From contig CAJNDS010001824.1 in the NCBI GenBank assembly GCA_905221605.1, positions 684,644 to 748,643 on the forward strand: a stretch of 64,000 nucleotides of DNA, given 5' to 3'. Numbering within the stretch: position 1 is the stretch's first letter; each line of letters opens with the position of its first letter. A model generated the notes under the pieces. It had not been told where the DNA came from, searched no databases, and worked only from the letters and a program-made list of their open reading frames with translations. Shown here one piece after another: positions 47,346 to 59,258 of this stretch. The translations under genes were made by a program, and so were the position numbers. The stretch is from Symbiodinium natans. Lineage: Eukaryota; Sar; Dinophyceae; Suessiales; Symbiodiniaceae.

Positions 47346-49150
47346 TTCTGCTTTCAGATGCTGGGTTTCAGGGTGGGGGAAGGCCGCTGTTTTCCTAGGG
47401 TCGGCGCCTTCAGTTTGGCAGAACTTCGGCTCGGACTCTCGAAATCTTACTCTTTCCGAGTAGCTGTTTCCAGGGCCCGTGCATTTTCGAACCAAAGTGC
47501 TCCGGCCACTTACCGGCCACTTAGAGGTAAGGCAGGGTGAAAGGGGGAGTCTGGCAGCGCATCAGTGGGACCGTGGCCAGATGCCACCAACACGCCCCCC
47601 CCGAGTGTTATCTTCAGCTCATGAGCATAGAGGCAGTGCCCAGCAAACCACCCAGTCCGTTTGAGTATGTTTGAGTGATGTGCAGGACTTACTTGTCAGC
47701 TTCAACTCCAACGTTCCATCCAAAAAAGCATCGTGTGGCTGTGCCCAGATGTGAGGATAGCTTGGATGGAAGGTTGGGTTCTTATGGCGGCTTCCGTGGG
47801 AGTCGCACTGCGGGTCGCTTGGCAGCGACTGTTTATTTGTCTTATTTCTCAGGCAGACTGCCTTCTCTTCTGAGGGCGCTGCCCACGATGCACGTATCAG
47901 CATTGCATAGTACCCCTTGTATAGCTATTTATTTCTAGAGCTTGCTCCTAATTCGGTCCGTTGTAGCATACAGCTACAGTTGAACGACAAACAAGCCCTT
48001 CTCGAGCAGGGCTCGAAAGGGGACCCTTGATGATTTAGTGGTGAGGCTGCTGCACCCGTTGAGGTCACAGCGCCCACAGGTCGCAGGGCACAGAACGAGA
48101 ACCGACCGGGCAACACGGCTCTCCAGACGGGCGTGGGCAAAGGCTGTTGTTGCCTTCCCGATTCGGCCCACGATTTTGTAGAGTGTGCAGTTTATTGGAT
48201 TTGCCGCGTAGCTCTGTCCTGAACAGTTCTCTATGTTTGAAGTCGGCAGCTGTATGCAGCGGACCCCGAGCTCCACCATCTGCAAGAGTTTTCTAAAAAA
48301 AAGGTGCAAAACATGGCTCCGTCGATGCGTCTGTGTTGTATCAAGAATATCAAGAATATCAAGTATATCAAGCTCATCTCGCCTCCTAGCATGAGAGGAC
48401 CTGGCTCCGGCATTGTCGAGGGTTCAGGCCTGCTGGTACTGCTTTCGCTTTCAACTCGAGTCTTCAGCAAGCAAGGGGGGCACAGCCGGCACAACCTTGA
48501 ACGGGTTGCTGAAGCTTCGGGCGTCGATGTCAACCACCACCGGGGCTACAACTCATCAAAGCATTTAAGAACTCCATCCCAGGCCACTAACTCCCCCAAA
48601 TTTAAAGTTCTTTGCAAGGCTCCGCTGGCACCTGTCCAGGCCTCGGCGCCTGAGGCGCACGGGGTGATCATTGCAAGGAGTGCGGTTTTAGGGTGCAAAG
48701 CTAGGAGAGCGACGAGTGTCAAGTGTATGGTGGGAAAAGTCGTGGTGCCGAGCCAACATCTCGCAAGCCGGGCTGGGGGCCCAGAACTTGCAAGATGGTT
48801 CCGTCCGCTCCCAATCTCCACCGCCAGAAATCTTCCGAATGGCCAGGCTGCGTTCGCTGCCTACGCCAAGGCATGACTGCATACATCTGCATACTGCGGG
48901 TGCAGGGTAGCTCCACCTGGAGCTCAAGACGTAGATCTCCCGGGAAACTAGGGGCTGCTTAATTCAAGTCAGCGTTTGGTCCGGTTACCCCCGTCAATCA
49001 GTTTGAGCCTAGTTTAGTGCTACAGTAGGAGCAGTAGCCATGCAAAGCTAGCTGCGTCAGTTCTGCAAGCGATAGATCTGATGGATGAGCCGCTATGATG
49101 GCTGCAGCCAACTTCGGACGGTTGATCTAATCTCAAAAAAACTCAATGCC
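47346..49150 (+). other. kinase 3' region / intergenic, ambiguous frames
   Basis: No exon of the kinase C-terminus after RPAAQ could be fixed. 48,390-48,880 is protein-like in more than one + frame (e.g. NLQDGSVRSQSPPPEIFRMA near 48,790). The boundary with the EF-hand gene is somewhere here. Confidence 0.4.
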
Positions 49151-49151
49151 A

Positions 49152-52100
49152 GATGCGAGGCCGGCTTCGCCCCGGCAATGGCTGCAGCACAGGCAAAAGC
49201 CATGGGGTTCCAGTGGAGGTAGGCTTGACATGGTCTTCCCATAGTCTAGAGTCGAACAACTCGAAGGCTCCCTTCCTTCCTGCGCCCGCACCGGCGCCTT
49301 TCGCGCCTTGTGCTGCAAGAGGCTTTCAGACACTGCGGATTGTTTTTCATGTTTCGTTGCATGCCTGGTGACAGCGGCCCAGTTCTAAAGGATGCTTGGC
49401 GGACGTTCAAAACTCAAGGAAGCGCGGGCGTGCTGTGACTGTCGAGTGTTTGAGGCTTCTCCCGTTCGGGAGGGAGCTGCAGGCAACGCACCTGGTCACA
49501 GAGTGCGAGTTCATGTTGCGCTGACAGCCTGCACGTACTAGTTCAGAGTCGTTCCTTTCGCAGGAACGTTTGCCAGAACAGCTGAACCAGCTTCGAGGCC
49601 AGTTTCCGCCCGCAGTCACGCCCACCTTGCCAGCGGCGGCCCTGCAGCAGCCGCCGGAGGCTGGGGCAGCAGTCCTGACTCTGAAGACATTTGAAGATCT
49701 TTTCGTACAGCTTCAGAGTGCCGTAGCGCTAGAGCGTTTTACCAGGTAAGGCATGCATGTAAGATCGCTGCATGCGCAAGCATCTCCGACGGTGGAGGTC
49801 ATGAGGAGATGCTGTGTACGTGCTGTGTAGCAACATGCAGAGGCTCTTTTTGATCAGCTCGACCGAAACCGGGACGGCGTGCTTTCACGGGAGGAGTTCC
49901 TCCGCATCCAGGCCATCTCTCGGTCGCTGCATCCCCTTTCATCCCCTTCCAGCCCAGTTTTCGCAGACTTCTGGCTACCCGTAGGCGGAATTCACCTTGA
50001 GGTCAACTCTGAACCCCGAAACTTCAAGACGTCGCCCTAAGCCTGAACCCGCTGAAGGGCGTTTGTGTCTTTTTCTTCTCCAGGAGGTGACATCTCCGAG
50101 AGATCAGCGGGCGGAGGACGCCCTGCTTTGGCAGTCTCCCTCCGAGGCAGAAGTTTGCTTCCACGGGCTTCGCATGGCTTCGCATGGCCTCGCGCACCCG
50201 AGCAGTCCCCGGTTCTGCCTTTGCGGGATTCTTATTTCCGGGGTCTGATACAGGTGGCGAGTCCGACGGGCTTGTTCACCTTCGAGGACCCGAAGCCGCC
50301 GAAGCCTTCATGTCTGGAGCTTGCGGCCTCGCCCCTGCCAGGACTTTCACACGCGCCTCAACTCTGGCCAAAGCCTTGGTTGGGAAGCTGCCGAGAAGTG
50401 CTGTTAGGGCCTCTTAGAGCTGATTGGGTCGTGGGAGTGCTTGGCCGCGAAATTCGCCAGCTCGTCAGGGGTCGTCAGAACACAGCTTTCTTCGCGGCGG
50501 CATTGTGAAGAATGTGAACGTTTTCTGCTCTAGAAACCGAGGCTTGATGACCGAGGAGGCCCTGGTGGCGGAGATCGACCGCAGGCTCGGTCCGGAGGTT
50601 CGAGGCCTTTTTCTGGGCGAGATGCTCGCGAGAGTTGTGATGCGAGGCAGCTGGAGCTACAGGGCCTCCACCAACAGCTGCGGCGACCCAAGCCACGCCT
50701 GTGATATCCTTTTGATCGTGGTTCTTCAGCGCGTTTTCAACGAGGCTCTGACCTGGAAACTGCGGCCACCTGCCCCTTCTAATGGTAGCTTTATTAGTAA
50801 TCAAGCTCCACCACCACGAAGGGGCAATGCCACTCTCATCGGCTCTCGCCCTCTAAAACCCTAAACTCTAGTTACAGTAATACCCTATAACCCTAAACCC
50901 TATAAACGTTGCAAGCAAACGTTCACCCCAGCCCTGCCCATCCCATTCAAGGGGGGCAGCTAGCTTTCATAGCCCCATCCACCAAGAGTAGCACAAAGCA
51001 AAGGGACACTGCGAGATTCAGACACCTTTCTCACCCAGGGCGCAGCAGGCCGCCGAAGAGGAGAAGCTGAGGCAGCAGGTGTCCCAACCTGGCCGGACGT
51101 GGGGGCACCCGGAGGGTCGGGGACTGGAGCTTCAGGGCTCTGGGGTTGTTGCGACCCCCTTTATGTTGAAGGGTAAAACGGGGGGGATTAGGGTGGCTTA
51201 CCTTACAGTCGAGTCCTTCACGTTAGCGACCATCCTTGGACGTAGAGGCTGACCTGCCGGCAGTGTGATGAGCGAACTTCCAGCTTGAAGCACCCCGGCT
51301 GCAAGTTTGAAGTCTTTGGCAGCACGCTGCGCCACCGTGCTGTGCTTTGCTTGCGGTTGCAAGTAGCAGTGGTCAGCAATCCCCGTTCCCCAACACTTCA
51401 CTGATCTTTCCCAGCAGGTTGCTGTTTCGCTCTTTGGCCATTGTCACCGACATGGTGGAGCTGGCACACATTTGAACGTTCTGGCATGTGCATCGGCTGT
51501 GCCATAGTGCTGTTGCTGTGGTAGCCCTTCGTGCCCCCTAGGCTGAACCTGCCTGAAAAGCGTGCTACGGCCCTCTCCAGGCGGTGCAGCTCCATCTGCC
51601 GCCCATGGAAAATGCCGGGGGCTCCTGGGGGGTCCATTGTGGCGGATGTAACAGAATCTGCATGTGGGGATGGGACCATGACTTTTGTGGCTGCATCGAA
51701 GTATACTCGAGGGAGTTGGCCTCAGCACTGGCACTGTGCTGGCATTGAGGTGGATTACCTGGTTGATCCCAGCGAGCCACCTCTGCCCGTCTGAGCCCTG
51801 GTGCGACGTGAGTATATAAAACATTGGAGGCCGAGAAGGATGAAGAATTTGCTTGTAGTCTAGTGTTGGAACTACAAAGCAGCACGTAGTTCTATTCTTC
51901 CTTTTTGTGTCTTGATATTGGCTTGTGGCTTTGGGGCTGCCTAGAGGCTAGTTGGTGGAAGTCGGCTTGAGCTGCGGAAGTCGCTGCCAGGTGATCCATG
52001 ACTACCTCCTTCAGCTGGCAGATGTAGCACAGAGTTGCGGAGAGGCGTTGGCTGGTCTTGCTCACTCAAGAAAAGTGACCAGTTGGGGGAGCCTTCTGCT

Positions 52101-55100
52101 GCTGTTTGAGGGTGATGGTTCAAACTATGGGTTTAGCATAGCTTCGTTTCCACTTAGAGTCTTGGTAATGTAGCTGCAGTGGATGTATGCTGTGCGCAGT
52201 GCTTCGGCTGTCTCATTCACTGATCAGTCTGCCCTCGTGTTCCCTACTCTTCTGCTCTCGCCTTTGTCCCTCCTATGGATGCCACTCTGACCCGGACCCA
52301 CCTGACCCATGGCCGTTGCACATGTGCATGTCTTACCTTTTTGCATCTTCTCGGGCAGTTGCCTGGCCCGCTGGGGCATTTAATCGCAGGGTTGGGTTTC
52401 TTGGGAAGAATTAGAAATATAAGGGTCCCTGTTGCGCTGTGTTCCTCCATGCCAGAGGGAGCGGGGAAAGGTGTGATTCTAGCTCTTCATGCTGTCTTGC
52501 AACATTTCTGCAGTTTGCAGGTCGATCAAAGATTTGGTCAGCTGGCTGCCTACTCCAAGCAGAAAGCCGCCATGATCCAGGCCGACTGCACGTGACATGA
52601 GATCAGGGAACTAGGTCCTAGGTACTTGAAGTCCCTTGTATCCCCTTATATGCGTTCGTGCTCTGCGTTCTCGGACCCTCTCATGAGATCCCCTTCCTTC
52701 CATGGTATCCCCACCCCGCAACGCTAAGCCCACGCCCTACAACCTAAAGCCTCCACTCACAGAGGACAGGAGGAACACAAATTTAACCCTGCACCCTTAA
52801 GCCAACCCTAAAGCCTAACCCTGCAACCTAAACCCTAAAATCCGAAAGCCCTATGCCCGAAAACCCGAATGAAGCCACTACTACCACACCACGCTGCCAA
52901 GACTGAACCGCCACGTGGGGTGGGGAGGCCATCCGGGGCTGGGAACCAACCTCAAATCTGAATTTCATTAAGGGGTTAGGGTTCAATTTCAGGGGGGGGG
53001 GGGGGGGCAGGAGGGGTAGGGGAGTGCTGGTCCAGTACCGGTCCTCTGCCAGCAGAATGCAGGCGCACCTCGCATCAACTCCACCGCCTGTCGAGGCCTG
53101 GGAACATGATCAAGAGCATTATATGTATATGCATAACTGTATATAGGTATGTACAGGTTTGCATGTAATGTATGCATGTATGCATGTAAAATGGACATAC
53201 ATGCATGATTGTGTATTTATCTGTGTGAATAAATAAATAAATACATAAATATATAAATATGTTTTTATGTATGTGCCCCTTTGCCAAGTCATATAAATGG
53301 CTGGTCCATGTGCCTGTCTGATGCTCGGTGGTGGCTCCGGGCAGGAGCTCATGGCTGCAGCCCCATCGGCGGACGCGGAGGCCAGCGCTTTGCATGCTGA
53401 TATGACCAGCACGTACAGACGAAGGCCGCGGACCAGCTCCCACGCATGTCACTGGATGTTCCTGATCGGAAGGCATTGGCTGTTGAAGCCCCGCATCTGC
53501 CGATGCAGGCCCATGACCCGGTCTGCAGCACCCAAGCTGTTCATGCGAGCAGCTCTGCTCCGATGGCATGTTGCAACGCACAGGCACCCAGCGCAGCGGC
53601 ACCTGCAGCTGCGAAGGTGCAGCTTCTTTCAACTAGATGGAAGATCTTCGGTCTGGGATTGTTGAGTCAGGCTCGGGAATCGGCTGCACTCGCATGAGCA
53701 GATGAAGTACTCCGGTTTGCCGCTCTACACTCTGCGCATCTCTGCGCTCTACTCGTAGCAGCTGGCATCGGAGGCCGCTGGTTCAGCCGCCGAGCCGCTG
53801 GCAGCCGCCAAGGTTTGCGCGTGCATTGTGGCGTTTATGTCATCTTGAATGAAGCCAACTTGGCATGCGCCGGCGTCAGCCCCGCTGGCGCCCGCAGCCC
53901 AGGCGCCAGAGGCAGAGTGTCGGGTGGAATGCGACACACGGGGCAGAGGGGAGGGGGGTTCTGATTGGGGTGCATGCTTTAGATTTGGGCTCAGGGTTTA
54001 GGGCTGTTTGATTTCAGGCCGGGCTTATCGTGTTTAGGACTTAGGGTCTGGGTTTTTGGCAGCGTGCGGACCGCGAAGGGCATATAAGAGCCCAAGACGG
54101 CTTAAGTTTTGCGTGCTTTGAAGCCCTACACCTTTGAAGCCCTAAGCCCTAAGCCTTAAGCCCTAAGCCCTAAACCCCAAACCCACCGAGCAGAACTCCG
54201 GCACAGGATCCTGCAGGTGGTGTGACCTGGGCATGAGCCGATTCGGCGCAGCTTTCTTCCAAAATGTCGGTCGGCTTTCTGCTCTTCCAAGTAGAAGACC
54301 CAGTTTTAAACAACATGCACCCCCAAAAGCAGCCCCTTGCATTTCGGAAACCGACATTGAGACAGGATATTCTAAGGCACAGGGTCGTGCTTGGGGTGCC
54401 AAGGCCAAGGTCACGGGAGGATCAGGGCTGGTTAATGAACTCGCTGGAGCCCTGGGTAGACGGCTCCACATTGTCAACAAGACGAGTGAGCCCGCAGTGA
54501 AAGTGCTGAGAAGCTTTCGGCCCAGGGATCCAGAAATTGCTGCGTCTCTCTGAAGGGGGACGTGGCATTGTGCCCAAAGGGCAGTTAACGAGCCGGCTGC
54601 GTGCACCGCGTGCGCCGTGACGTGCGCCGTGACGTGCGCCGTGACTTCGTGTGAAAACAGGCTCAAGCTCATCCCCCCTTTTCCTTTGGCAGGACAAGCA
54701 ATTGCAAAGGTACTCGTACCATAACTCTGATCGATCCATTTGCTCCCACTCAAAAGCCACACAAGCAATGGTCTTTTACATGTGCCATGTTCATACGGCC
54801 CTTGCGTCGTGCGGACGTGCCAGCGCGATGCTCACCCTCATCAATGTCGAAATCCCTTTCCAGAAGATGTGCACTTAACTGCAAACCAATTCGAATCCGC
54901 TGCTTTTTAGATGAGCATGGCAGACACTTGGGAACAGGGTTTCGGCATTACGATTCTTGTCATTGTGCGTTGTAAATGTCATGATTTCAGAGAGGTTTCT
55001 AATCCCCGACGGGAGGCTTGAAATGATCAGGCTCATGGGCACAAGTGGAGTACGCCACAGCAAACCAACGGAAAGAAGACGATGCAAACGTGCTTGGCGG

Positions 55101-55359
55101 GCTGCCTGTCGGAATGACGTCACTTTCAGACGACGAGCGGCAGATGGTGGAATCGCTCGGCTGGCCTGTGGACCCCCGGCTGCAACTGCAGCAAGGGGAT
55201 GTGAAGGGTCCCGGCGCCGGTTGCCTTTGTCTGTCACACATGGACATGAAGGAGCTGTTTGAAGATCCGCGGAAGCGGCCTCGGCTGGTCCAAAGTCCGG
55301 AGGACTTGCGGAGCTCGTCGGGTGTTGAGACGCAGTCCCTTCGGCTGCCGCCCTCCTGA
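49152..55359 (+). CDS. EF-hand protein with Ala/Pro-rich region
   Basis: Exons in order: EAGFAPAMAAAQAKAMGFQW (49,155-49,218, GT donor), NSKAPFLPAPAPAPFAPCAA (about 49,260), ERLPEQLNQLRGQFPPAVTP ... FEDLFVQLQSA (49,563-49,746), EF-hand (49,831-49,911), EVTSPRDQRAEDALLWQSPS (50,084), MTEEALVAEIDRRLGPEVRG (50,547), RQLELQGLHQQLRRPKP (about 50,647), RAQQAAEEEKLRQQVS (51,037), FGQLAAYSKQKAAMIQADC (52,530), the Ala-rich exons at 53,419-53,940 and a last exon to the stop at 55,357. Likely a calcium-responsive scaffold (inference). Unity of the gene is inferred from strand and order. Confidence 0.6.
49831..49911 (+). CDS. EF-hand exon DRNRDGVLSREE
   Basis: Reads QHAEALFDQLDRNRDGVLSR then EEFLRIQ. 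Loop positions 1 (D), 3 (N), 5 (D), 6 (G), 8 (L) and 12 (E) are canonical, so Ca2+ binding is expected. Acceptor TGTGTAG; GC donor after ATCCAG. Confidence 0.9.
50700..52500 (+). other. exon-poor stretch
   Basis: Apart from RAQQAAEEEKLRQQVS at 51,037 I see no convincing exon. CCCTAAA-like repeats occur at 50,845-50,910. Frames at 51,400-51,830 on both strands lack motifs. Confidence 0.4.
53419..53940 (+). CDS. EF-hand gene exons: Ala/Pro-rich region
   Basis: Exon 53,419-53,616 (TKAADQLPRMSLDVPDRKAL ... APSAAAPAAAK, GT donor), exon 53,759-53,812 (QLASEAAGSAAEPLAAAK, GT donor) and exon 53,855-about 53,935 (PTWHAPASAPLAPAAQAPEA ...). All three join in phase 0. Confidence 0.75.
54330..54553 (+). 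CDS. candidate exon, two competing frames
   Basis: One frame reads SETDIETGYSKAQGRAWGAK ... HIVNKTSEPAVKVLRSFRPR and stops at 54,551; another reads EDQGWLMNSLEPWVDG. One is likely coding, but the choice is not clear. Followed by a triplet of GCCGTGACGTGC repeats at 54,614-54,647. Confidence 0.4.
55051..55359 (+). CDS. probable terminal exon, stop TGA at 55,357
   Basis: After CACAAG the frame reads VEYATANQRKEDDANVLGGL, MTSLSDDERQMVESLGWPVD, MDMKELFEDPRKRPRLVQSP and ends VETQSLRLPPS-stop. Acidic, natural composition; the basic KRPR resembles a localisation cluster (inference). Confidence 0.7.
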   Translation, partial: YATANQRKEDDANVLGGLPVGMTSLSDDERQMVESLGWPVDPRLQLQQGDVKGPGAGCLCLSHMDMKELFEDPRKRPRLVQSPEDLRSSSGVETQSLRLPPS

Positions 55360-56190
55360 ACATTTCCATTCTCGCCCCATCGGGTCGTATCCCCCTTGCT
55401 GTTCATACATTTCACTCGAATGGCTGGCTAGGGATGGTCACCCCAAGCTCTGGCGAGGAGTTTGCACAAGCCTTACTCCTCGAAGACCACCTCGAGGACA
55501 GGGGTCTCACCTCCCGTTAAGGGTGCCGAGCGGCTGCTGTCTCTTCAGTGGACTCCTGCTACAGCTCAATATCCCCCTTGGCAGTTATTGTTTATTTTTG
55601 TTTGTTTAACACACGTTTGAAACCCAAGAGGACATTAAACATATTATTTATATTAAGATTCTAAGGGGAGTATAGAGCTTCCTTGCAACGAGTCTCGAAG
55701 GACATTGTCATTCTGCAGGATGGCCTGAAGAGGCGCGGAAATGGGCAGACCGAAAGAGCTCGCGTGAGCCGTCCTCGAGCAGACCTCCCAGCCATGTCCC
55801 CTATGCTTTAACATAGATATCTGCATATAGGGGGATGTTACATCATGTCATATTACACGCAGAATCTAGAATAGAAGACCTACGTACATCATTACAAAAG
55901 TTGAGCTTCCAGGGCCGGCCTCGCAGAGAATGAGGCGGGGGGCATCTTTGGCCTTCACCCTAAACCCGAAACCCGAAACCCTAAACCCTAGGCCCTAAAC
56001 CCTCAACCCTAATCGTTTGGACCATGTTGGACCATGGCATGGTTGGAGTTTTTGCGAGGCCCTGCCACCATGGCTCTCCAAAGCCCTGGATGGTGCGGAA
56101 GGTTCAGTGCCTTGTCTGAGAGGGTTTAAGGTTTATAATAGGGTTTAGGGTTTAGGGTTGAAGCCGAAGCATGTTGAAGAAATTCCGGTC
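55360..56190 (+). other. probable intergenic region with telomere repeats
   Basis: CCCTAAA block at 55,962-56,008 and TTTAGGG block at 56,130-56,157 bracket about 120 bp without decidable coding. No promoter motif recognised. Confidence 0.45.
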
Positions 56191-56197
56191 TCGGGAC

Positions 56198-58987
56198 CTC
56201 GTGTCGCAGTCCCGAGGTCCTCCGTTGCCTGCGGCAGCTGGCGCCGGCGGAGCTGGCAGCGCACAAGGCGCTCTGCACCCCGCTTGAGCATCGCAGATCC
56301 TTAGCCCATGCACTGAGAAAGCTACACGAAGCTAGGAAGAAAAATTGGGACTCGACCCCTATAAGGCCAGGATCCAGTGGACCCCTGAAATCCTAGTCCA
56401 AAGAGTGGGCAGGGCATGGAAAGCACCTAACGCCCTCAAATTGCCAGTTGCCGGGGCCAAGTGCTACTTGTAGAGGGTGCACACGTTTGCAAAGATGCAT
56501 GTCGGATGGATAATGTACTGTCCATCCAGTTTCTAAGATTCTACCCAGCTTAAGTTTGGCTCAGATGCACCAAGAGGACTCAAATCGCACTACTCGCGAG
56601 TGCCTTGTGGCTTTGCCGGTCGCGAGATCATGGCATCCAAAGCCGTAGCGTATGTGAATCAGCACCCCTGGTGGCCAAATCCCCCCAAGTCCCCCAAACC
56701 AACCAACTACAGTGATCCACAGTGAACTCCCAAATCCCCAAACCTTATAATCCCTTTTCACATCCTTACGCTCTTTTAGAGGCCGCCCTGGAATTCCCCG
56801 ACGACCGCGGAGTTCAGCGGGAGGCTTTGCCACGCCCGCCGCCCGTCTCCAGGCTTAGTAGCTGGTTTTCATTTCTGCGAGAATTTGCTAAACACCGTAC
56901 AACAAGCCCAAGCCAACAAGCACCTCACGTATGTTATGTCTGCCTATCACCTTGAAATACTGCAGGCCGCAGTGCTTGGAAACGCGGCAAATGCAGCAAT
57001 TTCCCTATCGCAACACACGGCAGGTATTCTCTCCGCCCCCTCCCCCCCACCACAACAAAAAAAATGTCGAGAAACGTGCAACACGGAAGCGAGGGTTTCT
57101 CAGAGGCTTTTGCGTCTTTAGTGTATTTAGGGCATCACGGAGTGGCCACTTGAGAGCAAGGAAGTCTGAAGCCCTGAGATGCTTGTGCTGCACCTCACGG
57201 TCAGATAACGGGTCCAAAGAAAACTTCCCATAATACTGAACCTCAAGAAGACCTCTGTCATGTAGCTTCCTGCTGCCAGAACTGGCAAAGGTACCCTTTC
57301 TGCCTCTGGGATGAGACGGGTGCCGTGGTGAGATTTGGTGAGGAAAGACGAGTTTGCTTTTTTGGGTTCCTTGTTCGTCTAAGCAATGCTACCCAACAGG
57401 CAATTGTGGGCGATCGCTTGAAATTGAAGTGATTTTGGCTTTGGCCTCGAGGCGCCACCAAACTGCCCGAAGCTGGTGCGCTGCCTGAGGCTGGGCATGC
57501 TGGGATGGGCTGACTGTTTCATGGGCACTTGCCTGCCCGCCTTGATGTGTGAAATTGCCTGGTCCATATATGCAGGCTCGAGCTAAATGGGTTGCTCTTA
57601 GGGTCCTTTGAGCGAGTAGGTGCGGGCTGCATGTGGGGGTTTACGAAAATAGGGCACCCCTAATTAGACCCAAGTAGTGGGAGTCAATGATAACAAGGAC
57701 CCCAATAAGGTACCCCCTATATCGTAAAACCCCCATGTGGTAAAACCCCCATGTGTGATTCAGCCTCTTGAGTCGAATCGGCATCCGCGGTCGCGCGAAC
57801 AGAACGTTGGAGCACGTTGGAACTGGCAAACGATACATGCGGGCAGGCGCGCTCAACACGCGAGCCCGTGTCCCCATCGCTGCAGAGTCCATGCCCATAC
57901 TTGGCTTGCATGTTGCGCCACAGTTCTGCACATGCAACAGGGACTTACTCGAAGCATGCCGCAGCGGAAGTTTGTGACGCGGGAAACGAGCCTGGGTTTC
58001 CAACTAAAAATGCCCGGCGAAGGCATGGCGGGATCTTTCGCAGCGCCTGGTGGCAGCCGAGGCGCGTCAATGAAAGTGAGGTCGCGCAAGGGTTTCCAAC
58101 TGTATGTGGTCAAGCTCAACTACCCAGTAAACTATTTGGGTGACATCAAGTCCAGCAAGCTTTGTGACCCTCCATCTTAAAACCCGAAACCCTGAACCCT
58201 AAACCATCCTAAACCCAAAGCCATTTCCGCTCTGCGAGGCCTTGAAGGCCAAAGGCGACCTGGATGAGTCACTCAGATTACCATTGGACAGTGAAGGATG
58301 GTTTAGGGTTTAGGGTTCAGGGTTTAGGGTGTAGGGTTTAGGGTTTAGCGTTAAAGATGGCTGAAGTTGGTTCGGATAATGCTGGCAACATGTTCAGGGT
58401 ACTTGGAAAGGTGTTGAATTTCAGATGCCTGCATGTGGCGATGCATTGGCCAGTATGCAGGCTTAGTGTACGATTACGTTTTGTAGTGAAGCGCCCTAGA
58501 GCGCTTATACTCAGTTCACCGATCTGGATTCTACTTGGGTTTTTCCGGCTCAGGTCTCATCTCTATGTCTGCGAATTCCGACGCCTGCGAGAGCGGCCTG
58601 CTTCCGATCAGCGGCTTCATATTGTTGGTGATCTGAACTGTTTGGGGTTTCGGCTTCTGTTTTTTTTTTGCAGGTTGCTTGACGGCAGAAACGAGACCGA
58701 CTCATGTACTCGTATCTCCTACTTCAACATGTGCCCACCACGGGCCAGCACCGGCCTCGTTTCTTCTTCTAAGAAGTCCTGCATCACAACCTGTGAACTT
58801 TACCGAATTAGACAGGGGTTTGGACAGGAAGATCCAACAAGCGCTCTCTTCGTCTCTCTTCCCAGCCCTAGCGCCAACCAGCTTCATGGCGCTTGTCATC
58901 TCGCGAAAGCAAGCCCCATCGGAGCTCCAGCGGTCGTTTTGGTTTCCAGCCACTGAAGGGGCCCTCCGCACCAGCAGCATGTCCTAA
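56198..58987 (+). CDS. exons upstream of, and probably part of, the JmjC gene
   Basis: VLRCLRQLAPAELAAHKALC then TPLEHRRSLAHALRKLHEAR (56,217), EAALEFPDDRGVQREALPRP (56,779), QAAVLGNAANAAISLSQHTA (56,963), a frame at 57,960-58,170 with two GFQL words, PFPLCEALKAKGDLDESL (58,222) and PVNFTELDRGLDRKIQQALS with ISRKQAPSELQRSFWFPATE (58,676-58,987). No family recognised for these pieces. Order and strand suggest an N-terminal extension of the oxygenase gene. Confidence 0.5.
57630..57740. repeat. foldback (MITE-like) element, 111 bp
   Basis: Outer arms CATGTGGGGGTTTACGA (57,630) and TCGTAAAACCCCCATG (57,722-57,738) are complementary; inner arms continue with TAGGGCACCCCTAATTAG versus TAAGGTACCCCCTATA. 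Similar length to the elements at 8,908 and 34,366. Confidence 0.8.
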
Positions 58988-59258
58988 GAACCTGACATGG
59001 CGGAGGCAGCGGATGGTTTTGTACTGTACAAGACCAGGGTTTGTATCTCGTGGTCTTCTGATAAACGGGCGATTGCTGGATGATACTTGACACACCGATG
59101 TGGCCGCGTGCGTGTCCAAGGCGTGCAGCCAACACGGCTGCGGCTGGCTATGGCTGCACGGATCCAACGAAGAGCCTGTGCCTGCGTCATGCGCGGGATT
59201 GGCTTGGTGAACTTTCACGCTGGACGCTGTACTGGAACTGTCTGGGACTTATTGCAAG

